This document shows positions 49,650 to 60,164 of a DNA stretch of 64,000 bases, in pieces (within the stretch, counting starts at the first letter, position 1; the number at the start of each line of letters is the position of its first letter). The notes under the pieces are model-generated. The model worked only from the letters and a program-made list of their open reading frames with translations. It made no database searches and was not told the origin of the DNA. The DNA is taken from contig KN805387.1 of the NCBI GenBank assembly GCA_000818945.1, forward strand, positions 555,458-619,457, given 5' to 3'. Origin of the DNA: Schizochytrium sp. CCTCC M209059. Taxonomy: Eukaryota > Sar > Bigyra > Thraustochytrida > Thraustochytriidae. A program made the translations under genes and the position numbers.

Positions 49650-51865
49650 GGAGCACTCCTGCGCATCGCCGGAGGGTTGTCACGGATCTGGCTGACTCTT
49701 TCCTTGTCAAAATCGCCATGTACAATCTGCTTTGCCTTTTGTTGCGAGGTACCTGTGCGACGGTTTTCACCCACTTCAACCCGAAAGACGACAATGTCTC
49801 CGCGGTCGAGCTTTTGCTCGCCATCCTTGCCATAACCAAGAAGAATGTCATAGCGTTGGGCAAAGAGATCCGGGTAGCTTGGATCGTGAGGCTTGATGAA
49901 GCCAAAACCTTTGCTTTCGTCGAACATCTTCACGACGCCCGTGAGGCGCGGTTCTGGCAGCGTGGCCAAGTCCACCTTGGTGCCCTCGTTACTACTTTGA
50001 TGCTGCGAATTTGTGGGGCCGCTTGTGCTGGGCCCTGACCCGCTAGGCCCGCTCGGAGCAGCGGGGGCACTGGTACTGGTTCCTACACGAAGCGCGCCAC
50101 CGCCAATAGCGCCGTCCGCGCCCATGTTTTCTCGTTGACCAGCCATGGCCGGGTCGCGCTTTTCCAAAATGCCGCTGCTCATGACACGCACGTAGTTGTC
50201 CATGTCGAAATCAGCAGAATAATTTGCTCCATCATTAAAGGTGTAAAATACCTTTGGCGGAACGCTGGGAGGGATAGCCTGTTCTTTGGCCGCATCAAGA
50301 CCGATGGTACCACTGAGTCCTGGAATCTCCTTTGTTGCGCAGTCTCTACGAAGCTGGAATGGAGAGAGCGTCTCGTCAAAGAATTTTTTGCCATGATTGA
50401 GCACCTGATCAAACTGGAGCTCGCCCGGCTTGGTCGCCCGCTTGAGTTCCTCCACCTCCAGCTTGCTCGCCTCCTCGGACTCCTTTTGTTCAATAAAACT
50501 CTCGTACTCTTGAAAGGTAGGGGGCGCATTGTTCGTTTCGCGGAGAATGTCGAGCTCGTCGACGCAACGCAGATAACCTTTGTAGAGCACAAGTTCCTCC
50601 ATGCCGGGACGCATCCGGCTCCAGAACTTTGCTGTGCGATCCTGACTGCCCGTGCACAAGAGGTTGCCAGCGGGACTCCAGTCCATGGTCCAGATAGACC
50701 CCTCGTGCGCGGCAGGGACCGTGGCTTGTACTTTGGCTTCCTTGTCTGGGCCATGGATAAGCCAAAAGAGCATGCAGCCATCGTACCCTCCAGACACGAG
50801 AACTTGCTCATGCTGTGGGTGCCATGCCAGCGAATACACCTCGGTATTGTGTCCAGGCAACGTGTAGAGGCACGGGTCCGCCTTGCGTAGCATGCGAATG
50901 TCATAGACGCGAACCGTCTTATCGCGACTCGCAGTCGCAAACCAGTTGCCGTTGATTGGGTTCCAGCGCGCAGCAGAGACAGCATTGTTGTGACCAAGAA
51001 GCGTGCAGAGCTCCTTGCCAGAACGCGGATTCCAGAGTTTGATCTGCTTGTCGCGCGAGCCGGTGACGACGAGCGACTTGAACGGGTGCCACTGCGCGGT
51101 CTTGACTTCGAAGCCGTGGCCGCGGAGAGTCAGCTCCTCGCGAACGGTCGCAAAATCCCAAAGCTTGACCTGCACATCATCGGAGCAGCTGACAAATTTA
51201 AGGTCGGTCGGGCTAAAGCTTACCTCGCGCACGGCGCCATCGTGCGCGGCAATCGTTTGCTCCTTGCGCATTTGCGGATTCCAATATTTGATGGCGCCAT
51301 CCATGTCGCCCGTTAGTAGATAGTCGCCGTTACGTGTCCAGGTCATGGTTCGTACGACGCTCTCACTTGAGATGGTACTGTCTGCAATGAATCCAAAGCT
51401 ACTCCAGAGCATAAACTCGCATTTTTGCGATGCGGTGATGAGGCGTCGCCCATCAGGGCTCCATTTGACGGCAAAGATCGGGTATCGTGTCCGCGCAAGA
51501 CTGGTGTGGCAGTATCGAGACGCGAGACCGACTTCGGGTTGATCGAGATGCTCGCTAGGGGGCAGTACGAATCGCTTGTATGTGAGGCTGGGCTGCAGGT
51601 ACGAGCGGTCGCGCCAGTCGTTCTGTCGCTTGAACACGCGGTCTTCGGTGAGCATTTGCGTTATCCCGCACCCAATATCCAGATACGCACGATCCGAGCG
51701 CATCTGAGGCTCGACGAGCATGTTCTCGTCTTCGTCCTCTTGATGATGCTGTTGTTGGTCCTGCTCGTGATCATCGCGGCCGCCGCGGCCGCGCCGCCCT
51801 TTCTCGTCTCGACCGTTCATGCGCACGTCACCGTCATGGTCCTCGTCGTCCTCGAGGCGGCCCAT
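49175..51865 (-). CDS. WDR33: WDR33/Pfs2-type pre-mRNA 3'-end processing factor fused to a cold-shock domain
   Basis: The 896-residue protein starts with a disordered acidic/basic lead. A WDR33/Pfs2/FY-type N-terminal segment (KRQNDWRDRSYLQPS) and seven WD40 repeats (about residues 125-420) follow, with LYKGYLRCVDELDI after the propeller. WDR33 is the CPSF subunit that, with CPSF30, reads AAUAAA. At about 640-716 comes a complete cold-shock domain: TGVVKMFDESKGFGFIKP (RNP1 motif KGFGFI), then DLFAQRYDI, DRGDIVVFRVE and QQKAKQIV. A run of Arg-Asp repeats, a Gly run, a Gln/His/Pro-rich stretch and a short helical end follow. The cold-shock domain is uninterrupted in the same reading frame. I do not know of this domain in standard WDR33. 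The start has excellent context (gcaccATGG). Confidence 0.9.
49565..49616. repeat. GATCAC/GATCGC hexanucleotide repeat in coding sequence
   Basis: About eight hexamers encode the Arg-Asp dipeptide run in the WDR33 homologue, read on the - strand. It is followed at about 49617-49650 by a CCG triplet run encoding the adjacent Gly stretch. Confidence 0.85.
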
Positions 51866-52995
51866 GGTGCCTCGCACGACGGACGGCCGACGGCGGACGG
51901 CGCTCAGCTCAGCTCAGGTCAGCTCAGCGCCGGTAGCCAAGGTCGGCCCCGCGCCCGCGCGGTGCCGCCGGCAACTCGAGCGCTGCTTGCTGCCGCGCGC
52001 AGCCCTGGTCTTTCGGGCTTTCAAGGTTTTTAGCATCATCCATCACCAGTGAGTGATGAGGTGAGAGAATGAACTTCAGAAATGATTTGATTTAGTTTTT
52101 CCCTTCGTTTTGATAGGGTCTCCCACCTCGCAGGCGACGCTCGAGGGCATGTCTCAAAAGTCGATCGAGGGCAAGTCTTTCGGGCTTCGAGGGGTACAGC
52201 CACCGGCAGTGGCAGAACAGTCTGCTCTAGGCCCAGGTCTAACCAGGAATGGATGGACAGGGAGAATCTCTATTTTCTCAAAATTGAAGAAGACTGCAAT
52301 CAACAGCTGTCCCAAGGACAGGTTCTACCTCATATCATTGAAAGCTCTTCCATCGTCATCTAATTCGACGTAGTAGGCCACTTTCTTGTAATGAGCAATC
52401 CTTTGCAGCCAAACTTGTCTTGTCACTATAAAATATTCCGAGGAGCTGTGATCAATTGTCGCGACCAGTGCAGGATTGCGACCAGTGCAGGATTGCGACC
52501 AGCCGGATGTGTTCCTGCGCATCGTACGTGCGGTATTAGCGTCGTGAGCCAGTCGTGAGCCAGTCGTTTTGGCTGTGCTGTGCTGCTCTGTGTGCTGCAA
52601 AGATGACCGACGCATAGGCAAGTCGAAGCGTGTGTGATTTTTCGGCAATGGAAAGACCTCATCTCATGCACATGTCACAATGGGCGCACGACAGATTTAA
52701 AAAAAAAAGGCTTCGGGTTCAAGACGAGGAAGAAAAGGCGAGGGCGAGCCTAGGCGTTTGTGATCATGAGCGAGCTCACCTGACTATTGGCCTTCGTTCG
52801 CTGCGCTTCTTTGCAAACAAGACTACTATACACTTGCCTCGAGAACAAGGAACCTTACGCTCACGAACGGGTTTTTAACTGTTAGTTATCTTCAATAAGG
52901 TGCCTCGGACCAGAACAGAAGCAAAGCTGCAAGGAAAGGAAAGGCGCAGATTGCCTGCCGAGTTAGCTCACGCGGAGACGAAGCCACAGAAGACC
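51866..52995. other. Divergent promoter region between WDR33 and SDR genes
   Basis: Holds a CTCAG pentamer run at about 51903-51931 flanked by GGCGCT and AGCGCC, and a 17-bp repeat (GCGACCAGTGCAGGATT) at 52461 and 52478. A short GTGAGCCAGTC repeat lies near 52545. No reading frame is convincing. Confidence 0.5.
52461..52502. repeat. 17-bp direct repeat, 2.5 copies
   Basis: GCGACCAGTGCAGGATT occurs twice head to tail, plus a partial GCGACCAG. It lies in noncoding DNA. Confidence 0.85.
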
Positions 52996-54060
52996 ATGCT
53001 CTCGTGTGCCGCAATCGTGGCGCTGGTGGTCGTGGTCGTTTCGGTTGCGATTAACCTGTCCTTCGATGCCAAGCTCCGCACGTACTGGCCGGTGCCGGAG
53101 TGGTCCGTCGAGGACATCCCCTCCCTCGAAGGCCAGACCGCGCTAGTCACCGGCGCAAACACGGGCCTTGGCTACGCGACCTCGCTCGAACTTCTCAAGC
53201 ATGGCGCCAAGGTGATTGTGGCAACTCGCTCCGAACAGAAGGGGATTGACACAGTCAAGCGTCTCCAGGCCGAGCCCGACCTGCCCGCCATGTACCGCGA
53301 TAACGCCATCGCGCCCAAGGTGGCACTGGAGCTCTCGTCCTTGAAATCTGTAGCGGAATTCGCCGAGTACATCAAGGACACGGAACCACAGCTCAACATG
53401 CTCATCAACAATGCTGGCCTGAATCCTTTGAACTTTTCGCTCTCAGAGGACGGCTACGAGCTCCGATTTGCCGTGAACCATATGGCGCACTATGCGCTCA
53501 CGCTTAAACTTATGCCTCTGCTCGAGGCTGGAGCACCAGCGCGGGTTGTCGTAGTATCTTCGCTCGGTCATCAATTTGCTGCGAAGGACTGCTTTGACTT
53601 TAGCACGCTCAACGATGAGAGCAAGTACGAGATGATGCCGGCGTATGGTCGCAGCAAATTGGCCAACATTCTCTTTGCTCGTTCTCTCGCCAGGAAAGTC
53701 AAGGACAAGCAGATCTATGTCAACAGCGCCCACCCTGGCTTTGTGGCCACTGACTTTGGTCGTGAAATCGTCGATATAGCTGCTCGATTCATGTCGCGCG
53801 AGAACGCGGAGTCGCTCGTCAAGTCTGCCTTTGGAGCGTTCGCCATGTCTCCCAAGGACGGAGCTACAACGCAGCTCTTTTTGGCAATGCCCGAGATTGC
53901 GGAGCGCAACATTACTGGCGAGTATTATGTTCCCACGGCTCGCAAGCATGACTCGCATCTTTTCGCTCTTGCTGGTGGCGCAAGTCCGGAAGCTTTGGAT
54001 GACGAACTGGCTGAGAAGCTCTGGCAGTGGACCGCCAAGGAGACGGGCATCGACCTTTAA
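52996..54060 (+). CDS. Membrane-anchored short-chain dehydrogenase (RDH/WWOX-like), copy 1
   Basis: The 354-residue protein has one N-terminal membrane span (CAAIVALVVVVVSVAINLSF) and then a classical SDR Rossmann fold. The NAD(P) loop is TGANTGLG, the catalytic Tyr/Lys are in YGRSKLAN, and the catalytic Ser is in VVSSLGH. The NNAG motif is intact (LINNAGLN), but the following stretch reads AVNHMAHY where the family usually has GVNHLGH-like sequence. An Arg in VATRS after strand 2 suggests NADP use. Retinol, sterol or lipid aldehyde/ketone substrates are typical; none can be fixed here. It is tandem with a close copy at 55385. The ATG at 52996 is the first in frame (agaccATGc). Confidence 0.9.
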   Translation: MLSCAAIVALVVVVVSVAINLSFDAKLRTYWPVPEWSVEDIPSLEGQTALVTGANTGLGYATSLELLKHGAKVIVATRSEQKGIDTVKRLQAEPDLPAMYRDNAIAPKVALELSSLKSVAEFAEYIKDTEPQLNMLINNAGLNPLNFSLSEDGYELRFAVNHMAHYALTLKLMPLLEAGAPARVVVVSSLGHQFAAKDCFDFSTLNDESKYEMMPAYGRSKLANILFARSLARKVKDKQIYVNSAHPGFVATDFGREIVDIAARFMSRENAESLVKSAFGAFAMSPKDGATTQLFLAMPEIAERNITGEYYVPTARKHDSHLFALAGGASPEALDDELAEKLWQWTAKETGIDL

Positions 54061-55384
54061 GCTAATTGCACCAGTCTGTTGCTTATTTCTTCTCATCCGT
54101 GACAACGCATACGATCATTATGCACGCGTAGCTAGCTACTAAGCAGCTCCAATTGCTGCATACGCTTCAGGGAGCCCGAGTCGGGTTAAGGCAGGTTACT
54201 AGTACAAACGCATCCTAATCATCATGCGGCGTGATCGCACAGCCTTCCTGCTACTAGTTATACACGCAAAAGATAGAAACCAATGAATCTGCAATCCGTT
54301 TGATGGATTGCTGTCTCAAAGTTGAGAAGGCGTCCAAGTCAAATTTTCGCGAAGCACTGCTGCTCACTTCGTCTGTCCGTATCAAAGTTCTTTGATTCGT
54401 TCCCATTTCTCTTTTTTGTTTTTGCCTTGCTTTCGAAACTTTCTTTCGCTCTCGCCTTGGTCTCTCTCTGTCTGTCTGTCTGTCGCCCTGGATGCCGCCC
54501 ACCACATGTACGTCGACGATTTTGGAGGGGGAAGGGCGGGCGAATTGTTCGATGAACCCATCCCTGGGTTCTCAGCGCTGCTGCAGCTATCGCTGCTGCT
54601 GGCCATGGCTGGCCGATCCACACCACCATTATTCATCCATCATCCAATGACAACCCTTTGCGTCGCAATTCTCCGCCTGCAGCTGGCCGTCTTGGCCGTC
54701 TCGGGCTCTTCCGTAAGGCGGATAAACATCGCGCGAACACCTCTCTTCCGGGACGGGCCCGGATCGAACAGCGAATATTCTCACTGTGTCGTGCATTCGT
54801 AGCGTTCCTTCGCCGCCGATGACGCTTCTGACGGGAAACCTGATGTCCAGATGGATTTATAAGTACGTAGTGTATATACTGTACTGTCGTATGCATGCGT
54901 GCCAAACCCGACGACAGCCGACATGCTGTTGCTGTTCATGGCTGCAGGTGCGTCCAGGCAGCCAGGCAGCCAGGCAGCCAGCCGGCCGGCTGGCCGCCTG
55001 TGATCAGATTAATACGACAAGGCATCGACTGCGAGGCGTGGATCCCATCTCGGCTTCTTCTCCTTTCTCCTTGACAGAGATCGATAAGGGATCTCGTCCT
55101 CCTCGCAGGCGATGGTTAGCAGGCCTGCATTAGGCTTGCTACCGATTACTACTACTGTCGAATCCAAAACTCGGCGCGAAGCTTTGCCGCATCGAGGGCG
55201 TCGCCGTTCGTCACCAGCAGCAGCAGCGCAAACACTGGCAGATGATAGAATAAGAGCCCGGCAGACCTGAAACTGCGAGGCGGCTGCGCGCGTGAGACAG
55301 CGAGCGAAGAGCGCAAGCGATTGCGACTGTCACTGCGGCTGCGAGAGCGACTGCGAGGCGAAGCAAACGGAGTGGGAAGAAAAG
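54061..55384. other. Spacer between tandem SDR genes
   Basis: 1.3 kb, no gene seen. Holds a CTGT run near 54468-54484, a TACGTA-type palindromic stretch (about 54861-54885) and GGCAGCCA repeats near 54955-54985. It includes the promoter of the second SDR copy. Confidence 0.5.
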
Positions 55385-56443
55385 ATGGTGCCCTGCGCCG
55401 CAATTGTGGCGGTGGTCGTCGTGATCGCGACCGTCGCCAGCAACCTCGCCTTTGATGCCAAGCTGCGCATGTACTGGCCAGTGCCGGAGTGGTCGATCGA
55501 GGACATTCCCTCTCTCGATGGCCAGACCGCGCTCGTCACCGGCGCCAACACCGGTCTCGGCTACGCGACCTCGCTCGAGCTTCTCAAGCACGGCGCCAAG
55601 GTCATTGTGGCAACTCGTTCCGAAAAGAAGGGCATCGACACGGTCAAGCGCCTTCAGGCCGAGCCCGATCTGCCCGCCAAGTACCGCGAGAACGCCATTG
55701 CGCCCAAGGTCGCGCTGGAGCTCTCGTCGCTTGACTCCGTCGCCGAATTTGCAGAGTACATCAAGGAGACAGAGTCGGATCTCGACATGCTCATCGACAA
55801 TGCTGGCATCATGATGACCCCCTATGGCCTCACCAAGGACGGCTACGAGCAGCAGTTCGGCGTTAACCACGTTGGTCACTACGCGCTCACGCTGAGACTC
55901 GTGCCTCTGCTCAAGGCTGGATCGCGTGTCGTTGTGCTATCCTCGCTTGGACACAACTTTGCCGAAGACGATTGCTTTGACTTTGACAAGCTCAATGACG
56001 AATCCAAGTACGATTCCACAGCTGCCTACGGTCGCAGCAAGTTGGCTAATATTCTTTTTGCCCGATCTCTTGCTATGAAACTCAAGGACAAGCAGATTTA
56101 CGTCAACAGCGCTCACCCTGGCTTCGTCGCCACTGACCTCTCGCGTTACCTCATCGACAAGGCGGCCAAGTTCGTGCCACGCAAGTACGTTGAAACCCTC
56201 ATCAAGACCACGTTCGGCGCGTATGCTATGTCTCCTCGGGAGGGCGCCACCACCCAGCTCTTTCTGGCAATGCCGGAGATTGCGGAGCGCAACATTACTG
56301 GCGAGTACTACGTGCCTACGGCTCGCAAGCATGACTCGCACCCTTTCGCCTTTGATGGAGGCATGAGCCCCACTGCGCAGGACGACGAGATCGCCGAGAA
56401 GCTCTGGAAGTGGACCGCAAAGGAGACTGGTCTTGACCTTTGA
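55385..56443 (+). CDS. Membrane-anchored short-chain dehydrogenase (RDH/WWOX-like), copy 2
   Basis: The 352-residue protein is a tandem paralogue of the gene at 52996 and matches it nearly throughout, including the N-terminal membrane span, TGANTGLG, VLSSLGH, YGRSKLAN and the C-terminal NITGEYYVPTARKHDS. It differs at the active-site strand: here the NNAG motif is DNAG (LIDNAGIM), while the following GVNHVGHY is the more standard form, the reverse of copy 1. Asn to Asp in NNAG could alter stability or catalysis. The ATG has fair context (aaagATGG). There are no introns. The duplication is recent enough for long shared nucleotide stretches but old enough for diverged leaders. Confidence 0.9.
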   Translation: MVPCAAIVAVVVVIATVASNLAFDAKLRMYWPVPEWSIEDIPSLDGQTALVTGANTGLGYATSLELLKHGAKVIVATRSEKKGIDTVKRLQAEPDLPAKYRENAIAPKVALELSSLDSVAEFAEYIKETESDLDMLIDNAGIMMTPYGLTKDGYEQQFGVNHVGHYALTLRLVPLLKAGSRVVVLSSLGHNFAEDDCFDFDKLNDESKYDSTAAYGRSKLANILFARSLAMKLKDKQIYVNSAHPGFVATDLSRYLIDKAAKFVPRKYVETLIKTTFGAYAMSPREGATTQLFLAMPEIAERNITGEYYVPTARKHDSHPFAFDGGMSPTAQDDEIAEKLWKWTAKETGLDL

Positions 56444-56864
56444 AGAAAAAGGTGGATTGGTATGGCATGAGAACGCTCAAGCAAAGATAAGATTGAACGG
56501 CGCGTACACGCTCGCCTCTTGCCTTGTCATCTTTATTCTTTTCTTTTTCGTTTCTTTTATATGATCTTGCATTCTCTATTCTGTTTCTATAAGTCACAGT
56601 CAGTCTGAGGGCAGATTCGAATCGTGCGAGTTGCTGTTGACTGAAACGCAACATATATCCGAGCATCCCCTACGTGTAGACCGATTTCGCCGATGATCGA
56701 AACGCGACTTGATCATCACTTTGGTGTCAGAGTAACCAAGTGGTCGGTAGTCTGTTCCTGTTGAGATGTGTTCGAGATCGAATTGTAGCAAATGGTGACC
56801 GAAAAGCGGAAATGTTTGAAAATATGAACCAGAAAGAGGGGTTTTCTGGAGCTACCGCGGCCTC
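56444..56864. other. Spacer between convergent SDR copy 2 and LRR-IQ genes
   Basis: About 420 bp of AT-richer DNA with T-rich tracts near 56528-56560, suitable for 3' end formation. No gene seen. Confidence 0.5.
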
Positions 56865-59800
56865 TCAATGAGGACGAATGCAAGCTTCTTGGGCCACTAC
56901 AAGTGGCGCAGGCTCTTGACCTTTGTGCGCAAGCCAGTCGTCTGGGGGGGGAGAGTCTGCACTGCCGTGCGCCGAATTAAAATAATACACAATGTTCGGA
57001 TCACTGGACGACGAAAGGATGCGCACAATCACCCACAATCGTGTACTTCCATGCACAACCCTGCGGAGCTGGATCGTTGCATCGCGGTTTGAGCGAAACG
57101 CAGCCACGCCGTCCGCGACTCCGTGCTGCTCAAATCGTCCGTGCACAACAAGCGACCCCGCATCCGTCACAACCATGGCTTGTTTGTACCTATCCTTGAT
57201 TCGATGCGCCACACGAAGCTCCTTTTTCGTGAGGGACTTGTCGAGGCCCTTGGCGGCCCCCTTTCCTTCTGCGTTGTCTTCCTGTGGAACCTCTTCGTCT
57301 TCATCCTCCTCGTCCTCCTCGTCCTCCTGGGATACGCAGGTGAGCCGTGGGCTTGCTACGTACCTCGAATTTGTGGCCTTCCAGCCAAATTTAGGCGGAA
57401 CGAGCGAGTGTCCATTCGCTTTGTTCACGTAAATGAGATCAGGGAGACCACCTTGGCCTTGTGCGCGCAAAACTGCCCACATGGTGCCATTGCGAATGCG
57501 CTCGACGATATACCACTCGTCTGAGGAGGTCGATTCTAGCGCATAAGCAAGAGTCGAGGAACCTGTCGCCGACGTCTCCGAAACGCGCGAGCAACGGTAC
57601 GTCCCTCTTGCTTCATGCAATCCGCAATCGTGCAGACGGACCGCTACAATTTGACTCAGCTCTTTGAGCGTGTAACTTGCCTTTGCAATATTTAACAGCA
57701 TGTGCCTTCGATATGCAATTTGAATCATGCGTGCTGCGCGGTCCAATTGTTCATCGAATGCCGATGGATCGGTGCTGCCCATTCCAAGACTCGCCAGGCT
57801 AATCTGAGAAGTTAAGACTCGCTTCATGCGCTGCTTCTCCGAAGCATTTTGTAACACAAACAAAGGCAATGGAAGCGACCCGTGCGTTCCACGAGACCAC
57901 CCGGCGTCGGCATCTGGGTTTGAAGTGTCCGGTGGCTGGTCCCGTTCCGTCTTACTTACATAGAATACTTTAATGTCTTCGACGCTTGGGATGTCTTTGT
58001 TTGCCAGCTGCCGCGTCACTGTCCAAAGACATTTCCCTCCAAGATACACGACACGTCGGATCGTATACATGAAGCGCCCCGCCGCATCCCGTTTCACGTA
58101 CATGGGTACCCCGTTCGAAACTCCAGCAACAACGTAGAGACCATTGATTTCGGGCGACCCTGCGTCGACCACGCGAATGCTTGCCTTGTCTCGGCATTGC
58201 TGTTCGAGAAGCTCGACCTCCGCTTCAATTTCTGCTTCCTCCTCACTCTTGGCACCTTCGACGCTTGTCGAGGGACTCTGCAGCGAGAGCGATGGCAATG
58301 GGGCCAACTCCCTCGTCTCTGCGAGCATTGCTGTCCATCCTTGGCGCGGGGGAAACAGGGTTATTGTCGAATTCGCATATAATGTGGCAACCTCGCCTCC
58401 ATCTCGGCTAACTCTTCGCAACACCCATGTTCGATTTGAGCGCTCAATTAAGAAGTCCACATCTTGATTACCTGAGCTTGAAAGCACGTATTTGGCCGTG
58501 CCCTCGTCGGTCCCGGTCCCCATGAGCTCGTATATTCCCTTGCAAGCCTCGAAGCCGCAGTCGACAACCTCGATCCGCCCCAAGCGCATTGTGTGCAGCG
58601 TCTTGATCGAGGCGCTTCGCACAAGTGCGATTCCTAATGCCGCGAAGCGTTTTTGCGCCATAAAGCGGCGAAAGTGCTTTTGAACGGCAATGCAGCTTTT
58701 CTCCGCGCGGACGAGCCGCTCACGCTGGACCCGGCGGTAAAAGTTTTGCAAGGTGCGCACGGCCCGTACCATCTTTTTACTCCGATGCGCAAGAGCAAAC
58801 CGTCGCAACAACGCACCTCTTTCGCGAGCAAACGATTTCCGAACCATGCACTGGATTTGTGTTGCGGCCACGCGTTGTTGCTCATTGACGCGAATGCGCA
58901 CATGGGTGCATTGGAATGATGCGGTACCCTTATTTTTTGTCTGCTCGGGATCTTCCTCGAAACCGACAACCCTCGTCCATACCGGAACTGAGGTTACTGC
59001 CGTTTGAGTCGATAACGTCGGCGCTGCCCGTCGTGTCACGGTAAGTCGGGATTCTTGCCGCGGAAAAGGGCTTTTTCCAGCCGCAACCGCCATCCGCACC
59101 TCTTCGCTTGTGCCATAGATTTTAGATGCGGTCCTAAGTCTTTCACGCAATCGGATAGAATTTCTGGCAGCAGAGGGCGGAGCGCCAGGGTGTGTCTTGG
59201 GCACATAGCCGGACTTCTTTTTTCTGGCTTTGGTATTTCTGGGGCAGGCCGAGATCAGCTCACGCTGATGCCATGTGCAATCGAGCCAGCTCCCTTCGTC
59301 GAAGAGGAGAGCGACCTGAGCAAACGCGGGCCAAAGTCGCTGGGCGTCAATGTAGAGCTGCTGCACGAGTTTACGCGTCGTACGAAGGCGAGCATTTTGC
59401 CGCACGTCAACGTGCAAGAGTGTTCTGTTTTGCGTCAAGGACCGATGCAGCGCTTCCCAAACGTTTCGAGTGAGGTCGCACTCCTTTAGGTTGAGCTGCT
59501 CAATGCTCGTGTTGAATCGCAAAGCACGCGCAAGAGCAATTAATGCCCCGGACCCAACACGATTGCCCTGTAGATTGAGCGTGGTAAGACGGCAATGGCT
59601 GGCTACGAGCTGGGCGATAAATCCCATTTCAACGCTCTTCAAACGATGCTTTGTGAAGTCGCGATGAAGCGACAAGTCCGTTCCCTGACAGAGCCTGACG
59701 ACAACCTTTTGCGATTGCTGCAAGGCCCAGGCTCCAAGAGCCGTCCCAGACTTCTCGGTGAGCGCCGCATTGCCTGCGAGGTCAATCTCGGTAACGGTGC

Positions 59801-60164
59801 ACGCCCGACCTGCGCTTCGAAGGGCCTTGACAAGCTGACCGACGCCGTCATCAGTCAGGTTCTGGCGCCGAAGGATGAGTTTCGAGACGCGCGTCACAAG
59901 CGCGCCAAGAGGCAACGATGCGAGTCCGGCGTCTCCAAGCTCGTTTTCGTCCAGTACGACAGAGTAAAGGGGCACGTTCTCCTTAAGCAGCCCTTGGAGA
60001 ATACCGACTTCATCGTTCTCTAGACGCCTTTGTTGGATCTCGAAGCAGAAGCGCGAGTGTGCTTGCCTCGCGGTGCGTCTCAGGTGCTGCGGTTTGTTTT
60101 TTGTGGCTGTCGCGCTCGACGCCCTTGTCGGCGGACGCGGCCGTCTCGTATGTGTAGTGGCCAT
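56865..60164 (-). CDS. LRR-IQ protein with four G-x-Y/W/PPxxGW modules
   Basis: The 1099-residue protein opens with a basic disordered segment, then ribonuclease-inhibitor-type leucine-rich repeats at about residues 60-275 (VTEIDLAGN, LTTLNLQGNRV, IEQLNLKECDL). IQ calmodulin-binding-like motifs follow at about 430-510 (ATQIQCMVRKSFARERG, CIAVQKHFRRFMAQKR), with another near 810 (IQIAYRRHML). Four related ~85-95-residue modules lie at about 530-612, 663-756, 840-930 and 995-1079. Each starts V-x-D-x-G, has G-x-Y (G-x-F in the last), an I-x-R or L-x-R strand, a W, and ends near PPxxGW or PDDW. I know similar repeats in protist proteins, but their role is not established. Calmodulin-regulated cytoskeletal or flagellar scaffold is a guess. 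The ATG at 60164 has a strong context; one at 60194 is an alternative. Confidence 0.8.
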   Translation of the reverse strand: MATTHTRRPRPPTRASSATATKNKPQHLRRTARQAHSRFCFEIQQRRLENDEVGILQGLLKENVPLYSVVLDENELGDAGLASLPLGALVTRVSKLILRRQNLTDDGVGQLVKALRSAGRACTVTEIDLAGNAALTEKSGTALGAWALQQSQKVVVRLCQGTDLSLHRDFTKHRLKSVEMGFIAQLVASHCRLTTLNLQGNRVGSGALIALARALRFNTSIEQLNLKECDLTRNVWEALHRSLTQNRTLLHVDVRQNARLRTTRKLVQQLYIDAQRLWPAFAQVALLFDEGSWLDCTWHQRELISACPRNTKARKKKSGYVPKTHPGAPPSAARNSIRLRERLRTASKIYGTSEEVRMAVAAGKSPFPRQESRLTVTRRAAPTLSTQTAVTSVPVWTRVVGFEEDPEQTKNKGTASFQCTHVRIRVNEQQRVAATQIQCMVRKSFARERGALLRRFALAHRSKKMVRAVRTLQNFYRRVQRERLVRAEKSCIAVQKHFRRFMAQKRFAALGIALVRSASIKTLHTMRLGRIEVVDCGFEACKGIYELMGTGTDEGTAKYVLSSSGNQDVDFLIERSNRTWVLRRVSRDGGEVATLYANSTITLFPPRQGWTAMLAETRELAPLPSLSLQSPSTSVEGAKSEEEAEIEAEVELLEQQCRDKASIRVVDAGSPEINGLYVVAGVSNGVPMYVKRDAAGRFMYTIRRVVYLGGKCLWTVTRQLANKDIPSVEDIKVFYVSKTERDQPPDTSNPDADAGWSRGTHGSLPLPLFVLQNASEKQRMKRVLTSQISLASLGMGSTDPSAFDEQLDRAARMIQIAYRRHMLLNIAKASYTLKELSQIVAVRLHDCGLHEARGTYRCSRVSETSATGSSTLAYALESTSSDEWYIVERIRNGTMWAVLRAQGQGGLPDLIYVNKANGHSLVPPKFGWKATNSRYVASPRLTCVSQEDEEDEEDEDEEVPQEDNAEGKGAAKGLDKSLTKKELRVAHRIKDRYKQAMVVTDAGSLVVHGRFEQHGVADGVAAFRSNRDATIQLRRVVHGSTRLWVIVRILSSSSDPNIVYYFNSAHGSADSPPPDDWLAHKGQEPAPLVVAQEACIRPH

